Made by a program: the position numbers and the translations under genes
Notes under the pieces: model-generated
Database searches by the model: none
Told to the model about the DNA's origin: nothing
Seen by the model: the letters and a program-made list of their open reading frames with translations, nothing else
Shown: one piece after another, positions 46,517 to 55,107 of the stretch
How positions within the stretch are numbered: position 1 is the first letter of the stretch
How the letters are laid out: every line of letters begins with the position of its first letter
Assembly: GCF_041224545.1 (NCBI RefSeq)
Contig: NZ_JBGFGP010000148.1
Location: 5,682-69,681, forward strand
Origin: Sedimentitalea sp041224545
Lineage (GTDB): Bacteria > Pseudomonadota > Alphaproteobacteria > Rhodobacterales > Rhodobacteraceae
Direction of reading: 5' to 3'
Length of the DNA stretch: 64,000 nt

Positions 46517-46826
46517 GCAACCCGTAAAATCACAAAGGCCCCGGCAATGCACCGGGGCCTTTCGCGTTTGTGAACGACTGTCAAAGACGCATCCGGCTTG
46601 CTGCCCGCCGACCTACCGGGATCCGGTTGAGGGGCATTTCTCCTGAATTTCCCGCGTCTTGACCGTTTTTTGGAAAGTTGGCGCTTGCACTATTCCCGCA
46701 TCATCAGCATTCACCGCACCATCGCGCAGATTGGTACGTTTTATATCCAACTCCGCTTGTCGCCTATCGGGTCGATGTTCTACGATGGCACAGGCCAGCG
46801 CCACCACCGCCGCGACGGAAACACGT
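46517..46826. other. Intergenic region after the Amt-family gene
   Basis: This 310-base stretch holds the intrinsic terminator at 46534-46562 and then the promoter region of the GntR gene, with an ATTGGTA half site at about 46731. In-frame starts upstream of the chosen GntR start exist (46659, 46785) but give unstructured leader sequence without a ribosome-binding site. No other gene is seen. Confidence 0.55.
46534..46562 (+). terminator. Rho-independent terminator after the Amt-family gene
   Basis: AAAGGCCCCGG and CCGGGGCCTTT form a perfect 11-base stem with a seven-base loop, 17 bases after the stop codon. The stem ends in TTT and a T-containing run follows. This is the clearest plus-strand terminator in the window. 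Confidence 0.8.
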
Positions 46827-47546
46827 ATGAATCAAAACAGAAATACCGCTTTCTCCAACGATCAGAGCGTCGGAAAGACGGTTCGCATCGTCGTGGACAA
46901 GTTGCTGGTTCGCATCCAGTCGGGAGAATACCCGCCGGATTCCCGCCTGCCGAGCGAGCGGGCCCTTGCCGCCGAACTCGGCGTGTCACGCAACACCGTG
47001 CGCGAAGCTCTGGATGTGCTGGAGAGTCGTGACATGGTAAGACGCAGACAGGGCAGCGGCAGCTTTGTCACCTTTGAATCCTATCGCACCGAGGCACCGT
47101 TGCCCGGCTCGGTCGGGGAACGCACCAGTCCGCTGGATCACCTGATCGTCCGGTCGATCATCGAACCCGAAATGATACGGCTGGCGGTCATGAACATGAC
47201 ACCGCGCGATCTGGAAGAATTGGCGCAGGTGGTGGCGCAGATCGAAGCCGTGCGCACGGACCTGAATGAATTCATCCGCTGCGAAGAGGCGTTCTATCGC
47301 TCGATCGCGCATGCCACGCGCAATCCGCTGCTCGAAGCGTGTTATGATCTGACGATCGAGGTTTGCCGCCAGAGTTTTCGCACCGCACTGATGCGCAAGC
47401 ATCTGACACCGGACCGGATTCAGAGCTATCAGGTGCGGTTCAATTCGCTTTTTAACGCAATCGCGACCCGCGATGTCGAGGCGGCGGTGGAAATCACCAA
47501 GCTTCATCTGATCGAGGAACAACGTCTGTTCCTGCACGACACGTAG
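46827..47546 (+). CDS. GntR-family (FadR subfamily) regulator, candidate for the methylated-amine genes
   Basis: A 239-residue regulator with a GntR winged helix (LAAELGVSRNTVREALDVLE with the wing RRQGSGSFV, roughly residues 40-80) and an FCD ligand domain (EPEMIRLAVMNM onwards). The start ATG 46827 follows GGAAACACG; starts at 46785 or 46659 are possible. FadR-type proteins favour TTGGT/ACCAA-type dyads, and such dyads lie before amt, tmm and the GlxA-type gene nearby. It is therefore the best candidate for the common regulator. Its effector is unknown. Confidence 0.82.
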   Translation: MNQNRNTAFSNDQSVGKTVRIVVDKLLVRIQSGEYPPDSRLPSERALAAELGVSRNTVREALDVLESRDMVRRRQGSGSFVTFESYRTEAPLPGSVGERTSPLDHLIVRSIIEPEMIRLAVMNMTPRDLEELAQVVAQIEAVRTDLNEFIRCEEAFYRSIAHATRNPLLEACYDLTIEVCRQSFRTALMRKHLTPDRIQSYQVRFNSLFNAIATRDVEAAVEITKLHLIEEQRLFLHDT

Positions 47547-47557
47547 CCCTGGGAGGA

Positions 47558-48793
47558 TCAGATCATTGCGTCACGGGCCAAAAGGCTGGCGGGTGATGCA
47601 CCGGTCTCGATGCGCTGCTGCCAAAGCTGGCCCAGCCGTTTCATATGATCGCGCAGGCGCGGCTCGTGCCGGTCCAGCCAGTCCGGAACCGAGCGGAACT
47701 CGGCGATCCGTGCTCTGCCCTCTTCGATCCGAACCACGGGCCAATCGCCGATCAGCGCATTGTTGATGCCGAACATCTGCTCGCCCCACCATCGCGCCGG
47801 GCCAAAAGCATGCGTGACCGGCTCCATCTGTTTCATCGTGGTCAGCACCGAAACCGGCGAGACAGAGGCGACCTTTTCGACGGCGGCATGCCAGATTTCG
47901 AGAATTGCGACGAATTCCCAACTCACAGCGCTCCAGCTTCCGGGATACCGGGCGTTGTACTCCTTGAAGAACTCGCTGGGCCGATTGAAGAAAAAGGCCT
48001 TGCGCGCCAGCTTGGGATCGTCGAAGTCGGGGAACTGGAAAATCGTACCTTCCATGAAATCCTGCGATGTCCGCTCAACGACGCGCTGATAGTGATCCAG
48101 TGTGCAGGACAGAATGCGACCCTTGAAGCCCGCCGAATAAGCGTATTCGGTCATCGCGTGCACCATTGGCGTATAACTCGTGCACCAGCAGAGCACATCC
48201 GGACGCTCGGCCAGCATGGGGTCGACGATGGCGGCTACATCGGTCTGTTGCGGATCGTAAAGGATGTCCTTGACCACGGGCAGGTTCGCGGTCTCGAAAG
48301 CGGCGCGATAGGTCGCCGTCGACGGCAAGCCCAATGCGTCCTTCTGGCTGCACATGGCGACGCGACGCCGTTGGGGCTCATTCTCGGCCAGCCATTCGAC
48401 CCCGGTGACGTTGAACACCGGATGCACCTCGGACGGCGCGATCAGGTAGCGCGTGTCCGGCGACAGATCACTCGGCAGCAGGGTCGAGGTCAGAACGCGG
48501 TTCCGTGTCAGGAAAGACCTGAGCGGCGTAAAGGTATCGCCCCCAAGCATCATCAGCAAACGCACCTGTTCGGTCAGGACCAGATGGCGCGCGCCCTCCA
48601 TGGCGCGTTCCGGGTCATAGCCACAGTCATAGGATACGATTCGCAACGGATAGCGCCGACCCCCGATCAGGATACCCCCGGCGCGGTTCAGCCATTCGGC
48701 CCAGAGCTGACACCCGTTCAGACCCGGCAACCCCCAAGAGCTTACCGGGCCGGTCAGCGGCGCGAGAAATCCGATACTGACAGGTTCGTTCAT
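47558..48793 (-). CDS. LivK/AmiC-like substrate-binding protein without a signal peptide
   Basis: A 411-residue protein with the fold of branched-chain-amino-acid or amide-binding proteins (type I periplasmic-binding fold). The opening IGFLAPLTGPVSSWGLPGLNG is typical, as are NRAGGILIGGRRYPLRIVSYD and the later HAMTEYAYSAGFKGRILSC. Neither this start nor the in-frame extension to 48904 gives a credible signal peptide, and no LIV-type permease or ATPase gene is near. It may be a cytoplasmic ligand sensor like AmiC of Pseudomonas, which binds amides and controls a partner. It is divergent from tmm and convergent with the GntR gene. The start position is uncertain. Confidence 0.7.
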   Translation of the reverse strand: MNEPVSIGFLAPLTGPVSSWGLPGLNGCQLWAEWLNRAGGILIGGRRYPLRIVSYDCGYDPERAMEGARHLVLTEQVRLLMMLGGDTFTPLRSFLTRNRVLTSTLLPSDLSPDTRYLIAPSEVHPVFNVTGVEWLAENEPQRRRVAMCSQKDALGLPSTATYRAAFETANLPVVKDILYDPQQTDVAAIVDPMLAERPDVLCWCTSYTPMVHAMTEYAYSAGFKGRILSCTLDHYQRVVERTSQDFMEGTIFQFPDFDDPKLARKAFFFNRPSEFFKEYNARYPGSWSAVSWEFVAILEIWHAAVEKVASVSPVSVLTTMKQMEPVTHAFGPARWWGEQMFGINNALIGDWPVVRIEEGRARIAEFRSVPDWLDRHEPRLRDHMKRLGQLWQQRIETGASPASLLARDAMI

Positions 48794-48945
48794 GCCCACC
48801 CGATCATTGGGAAAGAGCGACGAAACAGCGATGTTATGGGCGAAACTTGAACCTAGCATACCAATTTCTACCACTGGCCAGCCCAAATTCAAGCGGGCAT
48901 CCACTTTACCCTAAGAGAAATAAGTTACCTGATGTGAAAAAGTCA

Positions 48946-48998
48946 TTGACATAAAGGGACCACAGAGGCGAGATTTGGTTCAACCAATAGTACCAATT
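48946..48998 (+). promoter_or_regulatory. tmm promoter region with a TTGGTTcAACCAA operator
   Basis: TTGACA at 48946-48951 is a good -35 box. About 23 bases on is the palindrome TTGGTTcAACCAA (48975-48987), which would overlap the -10 region, and a further ACCAATT follows at 48992-48998. The palindrome matches the general form of FadR/PdhR-type operators. No clear -10 sequence is present, which is common for regulated promoters in this group. Confidence 0.55.
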
Positions 48999-49025
48999 CA
49001 CGCATGCTCAGCACGGGAGAGAGAC

Positions 49026-50375
49026 ATGACACAGAAACGGATAGCGATCATCGGTGCGGGACCATCCGGCCTGGCACAGCTTCGCGCATTCCAGTCGGCG
49101 GCGGAAAAGGGAGAGGAAATCCCCGAAATCGTCTGCTTCGAAAAACAGGACAACTGGGGTGGGCTCTGGAACTACACATGGCGCACCGGCCTGGATGAAA
49201 ACGGCGAACCGGTACATTGCTCGATGTATCGTTACCTGTGGTCGAACGGCCCCAAGGAAGGTCTGGAGTTCGCCGACTATTCCTTTGAGGAGCATTTCGG
49301 AAAACAGATCGCGTCCTACCCGCCGCGCGCCGTTCTGTTCGATTATATCGAAGGCCGGGTCCTCAAGGCCGGCGTGCGCGACCTCATCCGTTTCAACACC
49401 GCTGTCCGCTGGATCACCTATGACGAGACTTCGGGCAAATTCACGGTGACGGTTCACGATCACAACACCGATCATGTCTATTCCGAAGAGTTCGACCACG
49501 TGATCTGCGCCTCCGGGCATTTTTCCACGCCGAACGTCCCTTATTACGAAGGCTTCGAGAGCTTTAACGGTCGACTGGTCCATGCGCATGATTTCCGCGA
49601 TGCCCGGGAGTTCGCCGGCAAGGACATCCTCGTTGTCGGTGCCTCCTACTCGGCGGAAGACATCGGCTCGCAATGCTGGAAATACGGAGCCAAGTCGATC
49701 ACGTCCAGCTATCGCAGCGCGCCCATGGGCTTCAACTGGCCCGACAACTGGGAAGAAAAGCCCGCCATGCAGAAGGTCAGCGGCAACACCGTGTATTTCG
49801 CCGACGGCACCACCAAGGACGTCGACGCCATCATCCTGTGCACCGGCTACAAGCATTTCTTCAACTTCCTGCCCGACGACCTGCGCCTGAAAACCACAAA
49901 CCGGCTGGCCACAGCCGATCTCTACAAGGGCGTCGTTTTCGTGAACAATCCCAAGCTCTTCTATCTGGGCATGCAGGACCAGTGGTTCACGTTCAACATG
50001 TTCGATGCGCAGGCCTGGTGGGTGCGTGACGCGATCATGGGCAAGATCGATATTTCGGGGATCTCGCGGGAGGAAATGCTGGCGGACGTCAAAGAGCGCG
50101 AAGAACGCGAAGAGGCCAGCGACGACGTGAAATATGCGATCCGTTATCAGGCCGATTATATCGAGGAACTGGTCGCCGAGACCGATTATCCCAGCTTTGA
50201 CATCGACGGTGCCTGCCAGGCATTCTACGAATGGAAAAAGCACAAGGCCGAAGACATCATGGGCTTCCGCAACAACCGCTACAAATCGGTGATGACCGGA
50301 ACCATGGCCCCTGTGCACCACACCCCGTGGAAAGACGCGCTGGACGACAGCATGGCGGCCTATCTGGCCAATTGA
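49026..50375 (+). CDS. tmm: Trimethylamine monooxygenase (bacterial flavin-containing monooxygenase Tmm)
   Basis: A 449-residue class B flavin monooxygenase that oxidises trimethylamine to trimethylamine N-oxide with NADPH and O2. Motifs are the FAD-binding GAGPSG at residues 10-15, the FMO fingerprint beginning FNGRLVH at residue 180, the NADPH-binding VGASYSAED with its glycine at 205, and CTGYK. The EEIPEIVCFEKQDNWGGLWN opening and overall length match Tmm of Roseovarius and Methylocella. A GGGAGAGA run sets ATG 49026 over earlier in-frame codons. The downstream sarcosine-oxidase-like genes and the nearby dimethylamine genes support a role in methylated-amine use. It may also accept other tertiary amines or dimethylsulfide. 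Confidence 0.88.
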   Translation: MTQKRIAIIGAGPSGLAQLRAFQSAAEKGEEIPEIVCFEKQDNWGGLWNYTWRTGLDENGEPVHCSMYRYLWSNGPKEGLEFADYSFEEHFGKQIASYPPRAVLFDYIEGRVLKAGVRDLIRFNTAVRWITYDETSGKFTVTVHDHNTDHVYSEEFDHVICASGHFSTPNVPYYEGFESFNGRLVHAHDFRDAREFAGKDILVVGASYSAEDIGSQCWKYGAKSITSSYRSAPMGFNWPDNWEEKPAMQKVSGNTVYFADGTTKDVDAIILCTGYKHFFNFLPDDLRLKTTNRLATADLYKGVVFVNNPKLFYLGMQDQWFTFNMFDAQAWWVRDAIMGKIDISGISREEMLADVKEREEREEASDDVKYAIRYQADYIEELVAETDYPSFDIDGACQAFYEWKKHKAEDIMGFRNNRYKSVMTGTMAPVHHTPWKDALDDSMAAYLAN

Positions 50376-50380
50376 GCACC

Positions 50381-50414
50381 GTATCCCGCGACGGCACGTG
50401 CCGCCGCGGGATAC
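50381..50414. other. Long hairpin between tmm and the sarcosine-oxidase-like genes
   Basis: GTATCCCGCG (50381-50390) pairs with CGCGGGATAC (50405-50414), and inside it CGGCA pairs with TGCCG around a CG turn, with one A/C mismatch. The result is a nearly continuous 16-pair stem six bases after the tmm stop. There is no T tract. It could partly terminate or process the transcript so that tmm and the next operon are expressed at different levels. Confidence 0.55.
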
Positions 50415-50607
50415 ATCTGCCGTCGGCGACCAACCTGGCTGAAGAGGTCATTCGTATGCCTGTGGTCCTGGCCGCGGGCTTTTTCATTTTGAGCTATTTC
50501 CCGCCGCAAAAAATCACGACATGTCCGATCCTGACCCATTCCTGTCTGAATGTGACAGCGACTCTGCGCTGGTTCTGGCGGAATATGGGTCAAAGGAGTC
50601 CGAATCT

Positions 50608-51858
50608 ATGCACTACTCAGGGTTCAAGGTCATCAAGGAGGCGCTGACCGGTCATCGTGGCTGGGGCCCGGCCTGGCGCGACGCCACGCCCAAGGCGCAA
50701 TATGACTATGTCATCATCGGCGGCGGCGGGCACGGATTGGCGACGGCCTATTATCTCGCGAAGGAATTCAAGCAGGCGCGCATCGCGGTCGTCGAAAAAG
50801 GCTGGATCGGCGGCGGCAACGTCGGGCGCAATACCACGATCATCCGCTCAAACTACCTGCTCGACGGAAATGAACCGTTTTATGAATTCTCGCTTCAACT
50901 CTGGGAAAACCTGGAACAAGAGTTGAACTATAACGCGATGGTCAGCCAGCGCGGCATTCTGAATCTGATCCATTCGGATGCGCAACGCGACGCGTTCATC
51001 CGGCGCGGCAACGCGATGATCCTGAACGGGGCCGATGCGGAACTGCTCAGCACCGAGCAGATCGTGGCGCGCTATCCTTTCCTGAACGTCAACAACGCCC
51101 GTTTCCCGATCAAGGGCGGGTTGGCGCAGCATCGTGGCGGCACCGTGCGCCATGACGCGGTTGCCTGGGGTTATGCCCGCGCCGCAGACAGTCACGGCGT
51201 CGATATCATCCAGAATTGCGAAGTCACCGGTTTCCGGATCGAGAATGGCGCCTGTACCGGTGTCGAGACTTCGCGTGGCTTCATCGGCGCAAAGAAGGTC
51301 GCGGCCTGCGTCGCCGGGTCTTCCTCGCGGCTGATGGAGAAAGCGGGCATGCGGCTGCCGATCGAGAGCCATGTCCTGCAAGCGTTCGTGTCCGAAGGTC
51401 TGAAACCTCTTCTCCCCGGGGTGATTACCTTCGGCGCGGGCCACTTCTATTGCAGCCAGTCCGACAAGGGCGGGCTGGTCTTTGGCGGCGATATCGACGG
51501 CTACAATTCCTATGCCCAACGGGGCAATCTGCCGGTGGTCGAAGATGTCTGCGAAGGCGGCATGGCGATTTTCCCCAACCTTGGGCGCGCACGCCTTCTG
51601 CGCATGTGGGGCGGTATCATGGACATGTCGATGGACGGCTCGCCGATCATCGACCGAACCCATGTGGACGGGCTCTATTTCAACGGCGGCTGGTGCTACG
51701 GCGGGTTCAAGGCAACCCCGGCTTCGGGCTTTGCCTATGCGCATCTGCTGGCCACCGACACGCCGCACAAGACTGCTACCGCCTATCGTTTCGACCGTTT
51801 CGCCACCGGGCACATGATCGACGAAAAAGGCATGGGCAACCAGCCCAACCTGCACTGA
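50608..51858 (+). CDS. soxB: Sarcosine-oxidase-like complex, beta subunit (flavoprotein)
   Basis: A 416-residue DAO-fold flavoprotein with the FAD-binding GGGGHGLATAYYLAKE near residue 38. His182 in GTVRHDAVAWG is the candidate for the covalently bound FMN of this family. It demethylates an N-methyl amino acid. The start is at ATG 50608, nine bases after AAGGAG; the in-frame ATG at 50521 would add 29 residues foreign to the family. It heads the B-D-A-G order of heterotetrameric sarcosine oxidase. The same architecture is used by N-methylglutamate dehydrogenase (MgdABCD), and because the neighbours are trimethylamine and dimethylamine genes that alternative is open. Confidence 0.85.
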   Translation: MHYSGFKVIKEALTGHRGWGPAWRDATPKAQYDYVIIGGGGHGLATAYYLAKEFKQARIAVVEKGWIGGGNVGRNTTIIRSNYLLDGNEPFYEFSLQLWENLEQELNYNAMVSQRGILNLIHSDAQRDAFIRRGNAMILNGADAELLSTEQIVARYPFLNVNNARFPIKGGLAQHRGGTVRHDAVAWGYARAADSHGVDIIQNCEVTGFRIENGACTGVETSRGFIGAKKVAACVAGSSSRLMEKAGMRLPIESHVLQAFVSEGLKPLLPGVITFGAGHFYCSQSDKGGLVFGGDIDGYNSYAQRGNLPVVEDVCEGGMAIFPNLGRARLLRMWGGIMDMSMDGSPIIDRTHVDGLYFNGGWCYGGFKATPASGFAYAHLLATDTPHKTATAYRFDRFATGHMIDEKGMGNQPNLH

Positions 51859-51871
51859 GCGAGGACAGGAC

Positions 51872-52159
51872 ATGCTGATCAATCACCCCATTCTCGGCCC
51901 GCGCGACGCCGGCGAGTTTGTCTACAAGGGCGACGCGTCGCTGATCCAGCGTCCGGACTGGCAGGCCGATGATGCGGTCGCGCAATTCATCGACTATGGG
52001 TATCTGCGCGACAACCCGGCCGGACTGCACCGTGAATTGTGGTTCCACGAACAGGGCGACCGGTCCTGGCTGGTCGTAACCCGCGACACCACCACACATG
52101 AAATCACCAAGGTAGAGCTGGCGCGCGATGTCGCGCGGGCCGAGGGGCGCTCGAAATGA
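51872..52159 (+). CDS. soxD: Sarcosine-oxidase-like complex, delta subunit without zinc cysteines
   Basis: A 95-residue delta subunit, recognised by its place between beta and alpha and by RPDWQADDAVAQFIDYGYLRDNPAGLHRELWFHEQG and the following RDTTTHEI, of which the short blocks FHEQG and RDTTTHEI are most typical. The usual N-terminal CPxCG is replaced by HPILG, and the cysteine of the GC..W motif is aspartate (GDRSW). The protein has no cysteine at all, so the structural zinc site of sarcosine oxidase delta cannot form as described. It overlaps soxA by an ATGA. GGACAGGAC precedes the start. Confidence 0.82.
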   Translation: MLINHPILGPRDAGEFVYKGDASLIQRPDWQADDAVAQFIDYGYLRDNPAGLHRELWFHEQGDRSWLVVTRDTTTHEITKVELARDVARAEGRSK

Positions 52160-55107
52160 CCGGCAAGACCCGACTGAGCGGCGGTCTGATCGACCGAAGC
52201 AAACCGATGTCCTTTACCTTTGACGGCAAGCGCTACAGCGGCTTTGAAGGCGATACCCTCGCGTCGGCGCTGCTGGCCAATGGCGTGCGGCTGATGGGGC
52301 GCAGCTTCAAATATCACCGCCCGCGCGGCCCCATGACCGCCGGGTCCGAAGAACCCAACGCCATTGTCGAGCTGCGTGACGGGGCGCGCAAGGAACCCAA
52401 CACACGCGCCACCACGGCCGAGCTGTTCGACGGGCTGACCGCGACATCGCAGAACCGCTGGCCATCGCTCAAGTGGGACGCACTGGCCGTCAACGATCTG
52501 CTGTCGCCGTTTTTTGCCGCCGGGTTCTATTACAAGACCTTCATGTGGCCCAAGGCGTTCTGGGAAAAGCTCTACGAGCCGATGATCCGCAAGGCCGCCG
52601 GGCTTGGCTCGCTGTCCCATGAGCCTGATCCCGATTGCTATGACAAGGGATTCCTGCATTGTGATCTGCTGATCATCGGGGCCGGACCTGCCGGTCTTGC
52701 CGCCGCGCTGACGGCGGGCGAATCCGGTGCACGTGTCATCCTCGCGGATGAAGATTTCCTGCTGGGCGGCCGCCTGAATGCCGAGACCGGATTGCTCGCC
52801 GATCAGACCGGCGCAGGCTGGGCCGCCGAAACCGTCGCGCGGCTGCGGGCCATGCCCAATGTCCGCGTGATGGCGCGCAGCACCGTGATCGGTGCCTTCG
52901 ATCACGGCATTTACGGCATGGTCGAACGGGTCAGCGATCACCTGGCGGAACCGGCCCCCGGCAAGCCGCGCCAGATCCTGTGGCGGATCTATTCCAGACG
53001 CGCAATCCTTGCCGCCGGTGCGACCGAACGGCCCATCGTGTTTGAAAACAACGACCGGCCCGGCATCATGCTGGCCTCGGCCATGCGCAGCTATGCCAAC
53101 CGCTGGGCCGTCACGCCGGGCCAGTCGGTGGCGATCTTTACAAACAACGACGACGGGCACCGCACCGCGACAGACCTGCACGCCAAGGGTGTCAAGGTCA
53201 CGGTGATCGACACCCGCCCCGATGCGGGGGTGACGCCGGACTACCAGGTCCTGTCCAGTGCCCATGTCATCGACACTGCCGGGCGGCTTGGCCTCAAACG
53301 AGTCGAGGTCATGCAATCGAACGGCGAAACCCGGACCCTGCTCGTTGACGGGCTCGGCGTGTCCGGGGGATGGAACCCGAACGTGCACATGACCTGTCAC
53401 CAGCGTGGCCGCCCGCAATGGGACGAAGCGCTTGCAGCGTTCGTGCCTGGCGGAACCATGCCCACCGGCCTGATTCCGGCGGGCGCGGCCAATGGCGTCT
53501 TCAGCACCCATGGCGCGCTGACCTCGGGTCAGGCCGCCGCCACCCAGGCATTGACCGATCTCGGGATCGACGCCGCCGCGCCGGACCTGCCGCAGGCCGA
53601 GGATGCACCGGTGCGGATCGTGCCCTTCTGGCACGTCAAGGGCGCCAAGCGGGCATGGGTCGATCAACAGAATGATGTCACCGCCAAGGATGTGAAGCTG
53701 GCGCATCAGGAAAATTTTGTCTCGGTCGAGCATCTCAAGCGGTATACCACCCTGGGCATGGCCACCGACCAGGGCAAGACTTCGAACATTGCCGGCCTTG
53801 CCATCATGGCCGAGGTCGCGGGCAAGCAGATCCCCGAGGTCGGCACCACCATGTTCCGCCCGCCCTATACGCCCACCGCGATGGGTGTGCTGGCAGGCCG
53901 CTCGCGCGACGCCGACTTCCGCCCGGTGCGCAAGACACCCAGCCATTACTGGGCCGAGGAGCAGGGCGCGGTGTTTGTCGAGGTCGGCATGTGGCTGCGG
54001 GCGCAATGGTTCCCGAAACCCGGCGAAACCCATTGGCGCGAAAGCGTCGACCGCGAGGTGCTGCAAACCCGCAAATCCGTGGGTGTCTGCGATTGTACCA
54101 CGCTGGGCAAGATCGATGTGCAGGGCAGCGACGCGGCAGCATTCCTCAACAAGGTCTATGCCAACGGGTTCGCCAAGCTGGCTGTGGGCAAGACACGCTA
54201 TGGCCTGATGCTGCGCGAGGACGGGATCGCCATGGATGACGGCACCGCCGCGCGATTGGCCGAAGATCATTTCGTGGTTACCACCACCACCGCCAACGCG
54301 GTGCCGGTCTACCGTCACATGGAATTCGTGCGACAGGTTCTGTTTCCGGACATGGATGTGCAACTGATCTCGACAACCGAGGCGTGGGCGCAATATGCCG
54401 TCGCCGGTCCGAATTCACGCAAACTGCTGCAAAAGATCGTGGATCCCGAATTCGACATCTCGAACGAAGGCTTTCCCTTCATGGCCTGTGGCGAGATCAC
54501 GGTATGTGGCGGGTTGCGGGCACGGCTGTTCCGGATCTCGTTCTCCGGTGAACTGGCATTCGAAATCGCGGTGCCGTCGCGCTACGGCGATGCGCTGATG
54601 CGCCGGTTGATGGATGAGGGCAAGGAATTCGACGTGACCCCCTATGGCACCGAGGCGCTCAGCGTCATGCGGATCGAAAAGGGGCACGCGGCCGGCAACG
54701 AGCTGAACGGCACCACCACGGCCAACAATCTCGGCATGGGACGCATGGTGTCCAAGAAAAAGGACTCCATCGGCTCGACGCTCTCCGAGCGCCCCGGCCT
54801 GAACGAGGACGATGCACTCAAGCTCGTCGGGTTCAAACCGGTGAACAAGGACAACAAGGTTCCCGCCGGCGCCCACCTGATGACCAAGGGATCGCCCGTC
54901 GATGCCGCGCACGACCAGGGCTATATCACCTCGGCCTGTTACTCACCGAATCTCGGCTGCCATATCGGCATCGGTTATCTGAAATCCGGCGACACGCGTC
55001 TGGGCGAGGTCGTGCGCCTCGTCAGCCCGCTGACCGGCGTCGATCATGACGTCGAAGTGGTCAGTGCCCATTTCGTCGACCCAGAGGGGGAACGTCTCCG
55101 TGCATGA
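52156..55107 (+). CDS. soxA: Sarcosine-oxidase-like complex, alpha subunit with a folate-binding module
   Basis: A 983-residue protein. It begins with a ferredoxin-like N-terminal domain (GDTLASALLANGVRLMGRSF, residues 33-52, then KYHRPRG). An FAD/NAD-binding domain follows (LLIIGAGPAGLAAAL near residue 172). The last third, from about residue 600, is a GcvT-like tetrahydrofolate-binding aminomethyltransferase module. It receives the oxidised N-methyl group and makes 5,10-methylene-tetrahydrofolate, sparing formaldehyde. It overlaps soxD by ATGA and soxG by eight bases. The size agrees with the alpha subunits of both sarcosine oxidase and N-methylglutamate dehydrogenase. Confidence 0.87.
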   Translation: MTGKTRLSGGLIDRSKPMSFTFDGKRYSGFEGDTLASALLANGVRLMGRSFKYHRPRGPMTAGSEEPNAIVELRDGARKEPNTRATTAELFDGLTATSQNRWPSLKWDALAVNDLLSPFFAAGFYYKTFMWPKAFWEKLYEPMIRKAAGLGSLSHEPDPDCYDKGFLHCDLLIIGAGPAGLAAALTAGESGARVILADEDFLLGGRLNAETGLLADQTGAGWAAETVARLRAMPNVRVMARSTVIGAFDHGIYGMVERVSDHLAEPAPGKPRQILWRIYSRRAILAAGATERPIVFENNDRPGIMLASAMRSYANRWAVTPGQSVAIFTNNDDGHRTATDLHAKGVKVTVIDTRPDAGVTPDYQVLSSAHVIDTAGRLGLKRVEVMQSNGETRTLLVDGLGVSGGWNPNVHMTCHQRGRPQWDEALAAFVPGGTMPTGLIPAGAANGVFSTHGALTSGQAAATQALTDLGIDAAAPDLPQAEDAPVRIVPFWHVKGAKRAWVDQQNDVTAKDVKLAHQENFVSVEHLKRYTTLGMATDQGKTSNIAGLAIMAEVAGKQIPEVGTTMFRPPYTPTAMGVLAGRSRDADFRPVRKTPSHYWAEEQGAVFVEVGMWLRAQWFPKPGETHWRESVDREVLQTRKSVGVCDCTTLGKIDVQGSDAAAFLNKVYANGFAKLAVGKTRYGLMLREDGIAMDDGTAARLAEDHFVVTTTTANAVPVYRHMEFVRQVLFPDMDVQLISTTEAWAQYAVAGPNSRKLLQKIVDPEFDISNEGFPFMACGEITVCGGLRARLFRISFSGELAFEIAVPSRYGDALMRRLMDEGKEFDVTPYGTEALSVMRIEKGHAAGNELNGTTTANNLGMGRMVSKKKDSIGSTLSERPGLNEDDALKLVGFKPVNKDNKVPAGAHLMTKGSPVDAAHDQGYITSACYSPNLGCHIGIGYLKSGDTRLGEVVRLVSPLTGVDHDVEVVSAHFVDPEGERLRA

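Noticed and set aside
50521..50607. A 29-residue N-terminal extension of the beta subunit, or a small separate gene before it.
   Set aside because: The leader is foreign to the family and the AAGGAG lies just before the ATG at 50608.
51994..54393. A 799-codon minus-strand frame opposite soxA.
   Set aside because: It is the shadow of the 983-residue alpha subunit; the sequence is low in hydrophobic cores and has no family match I can see.
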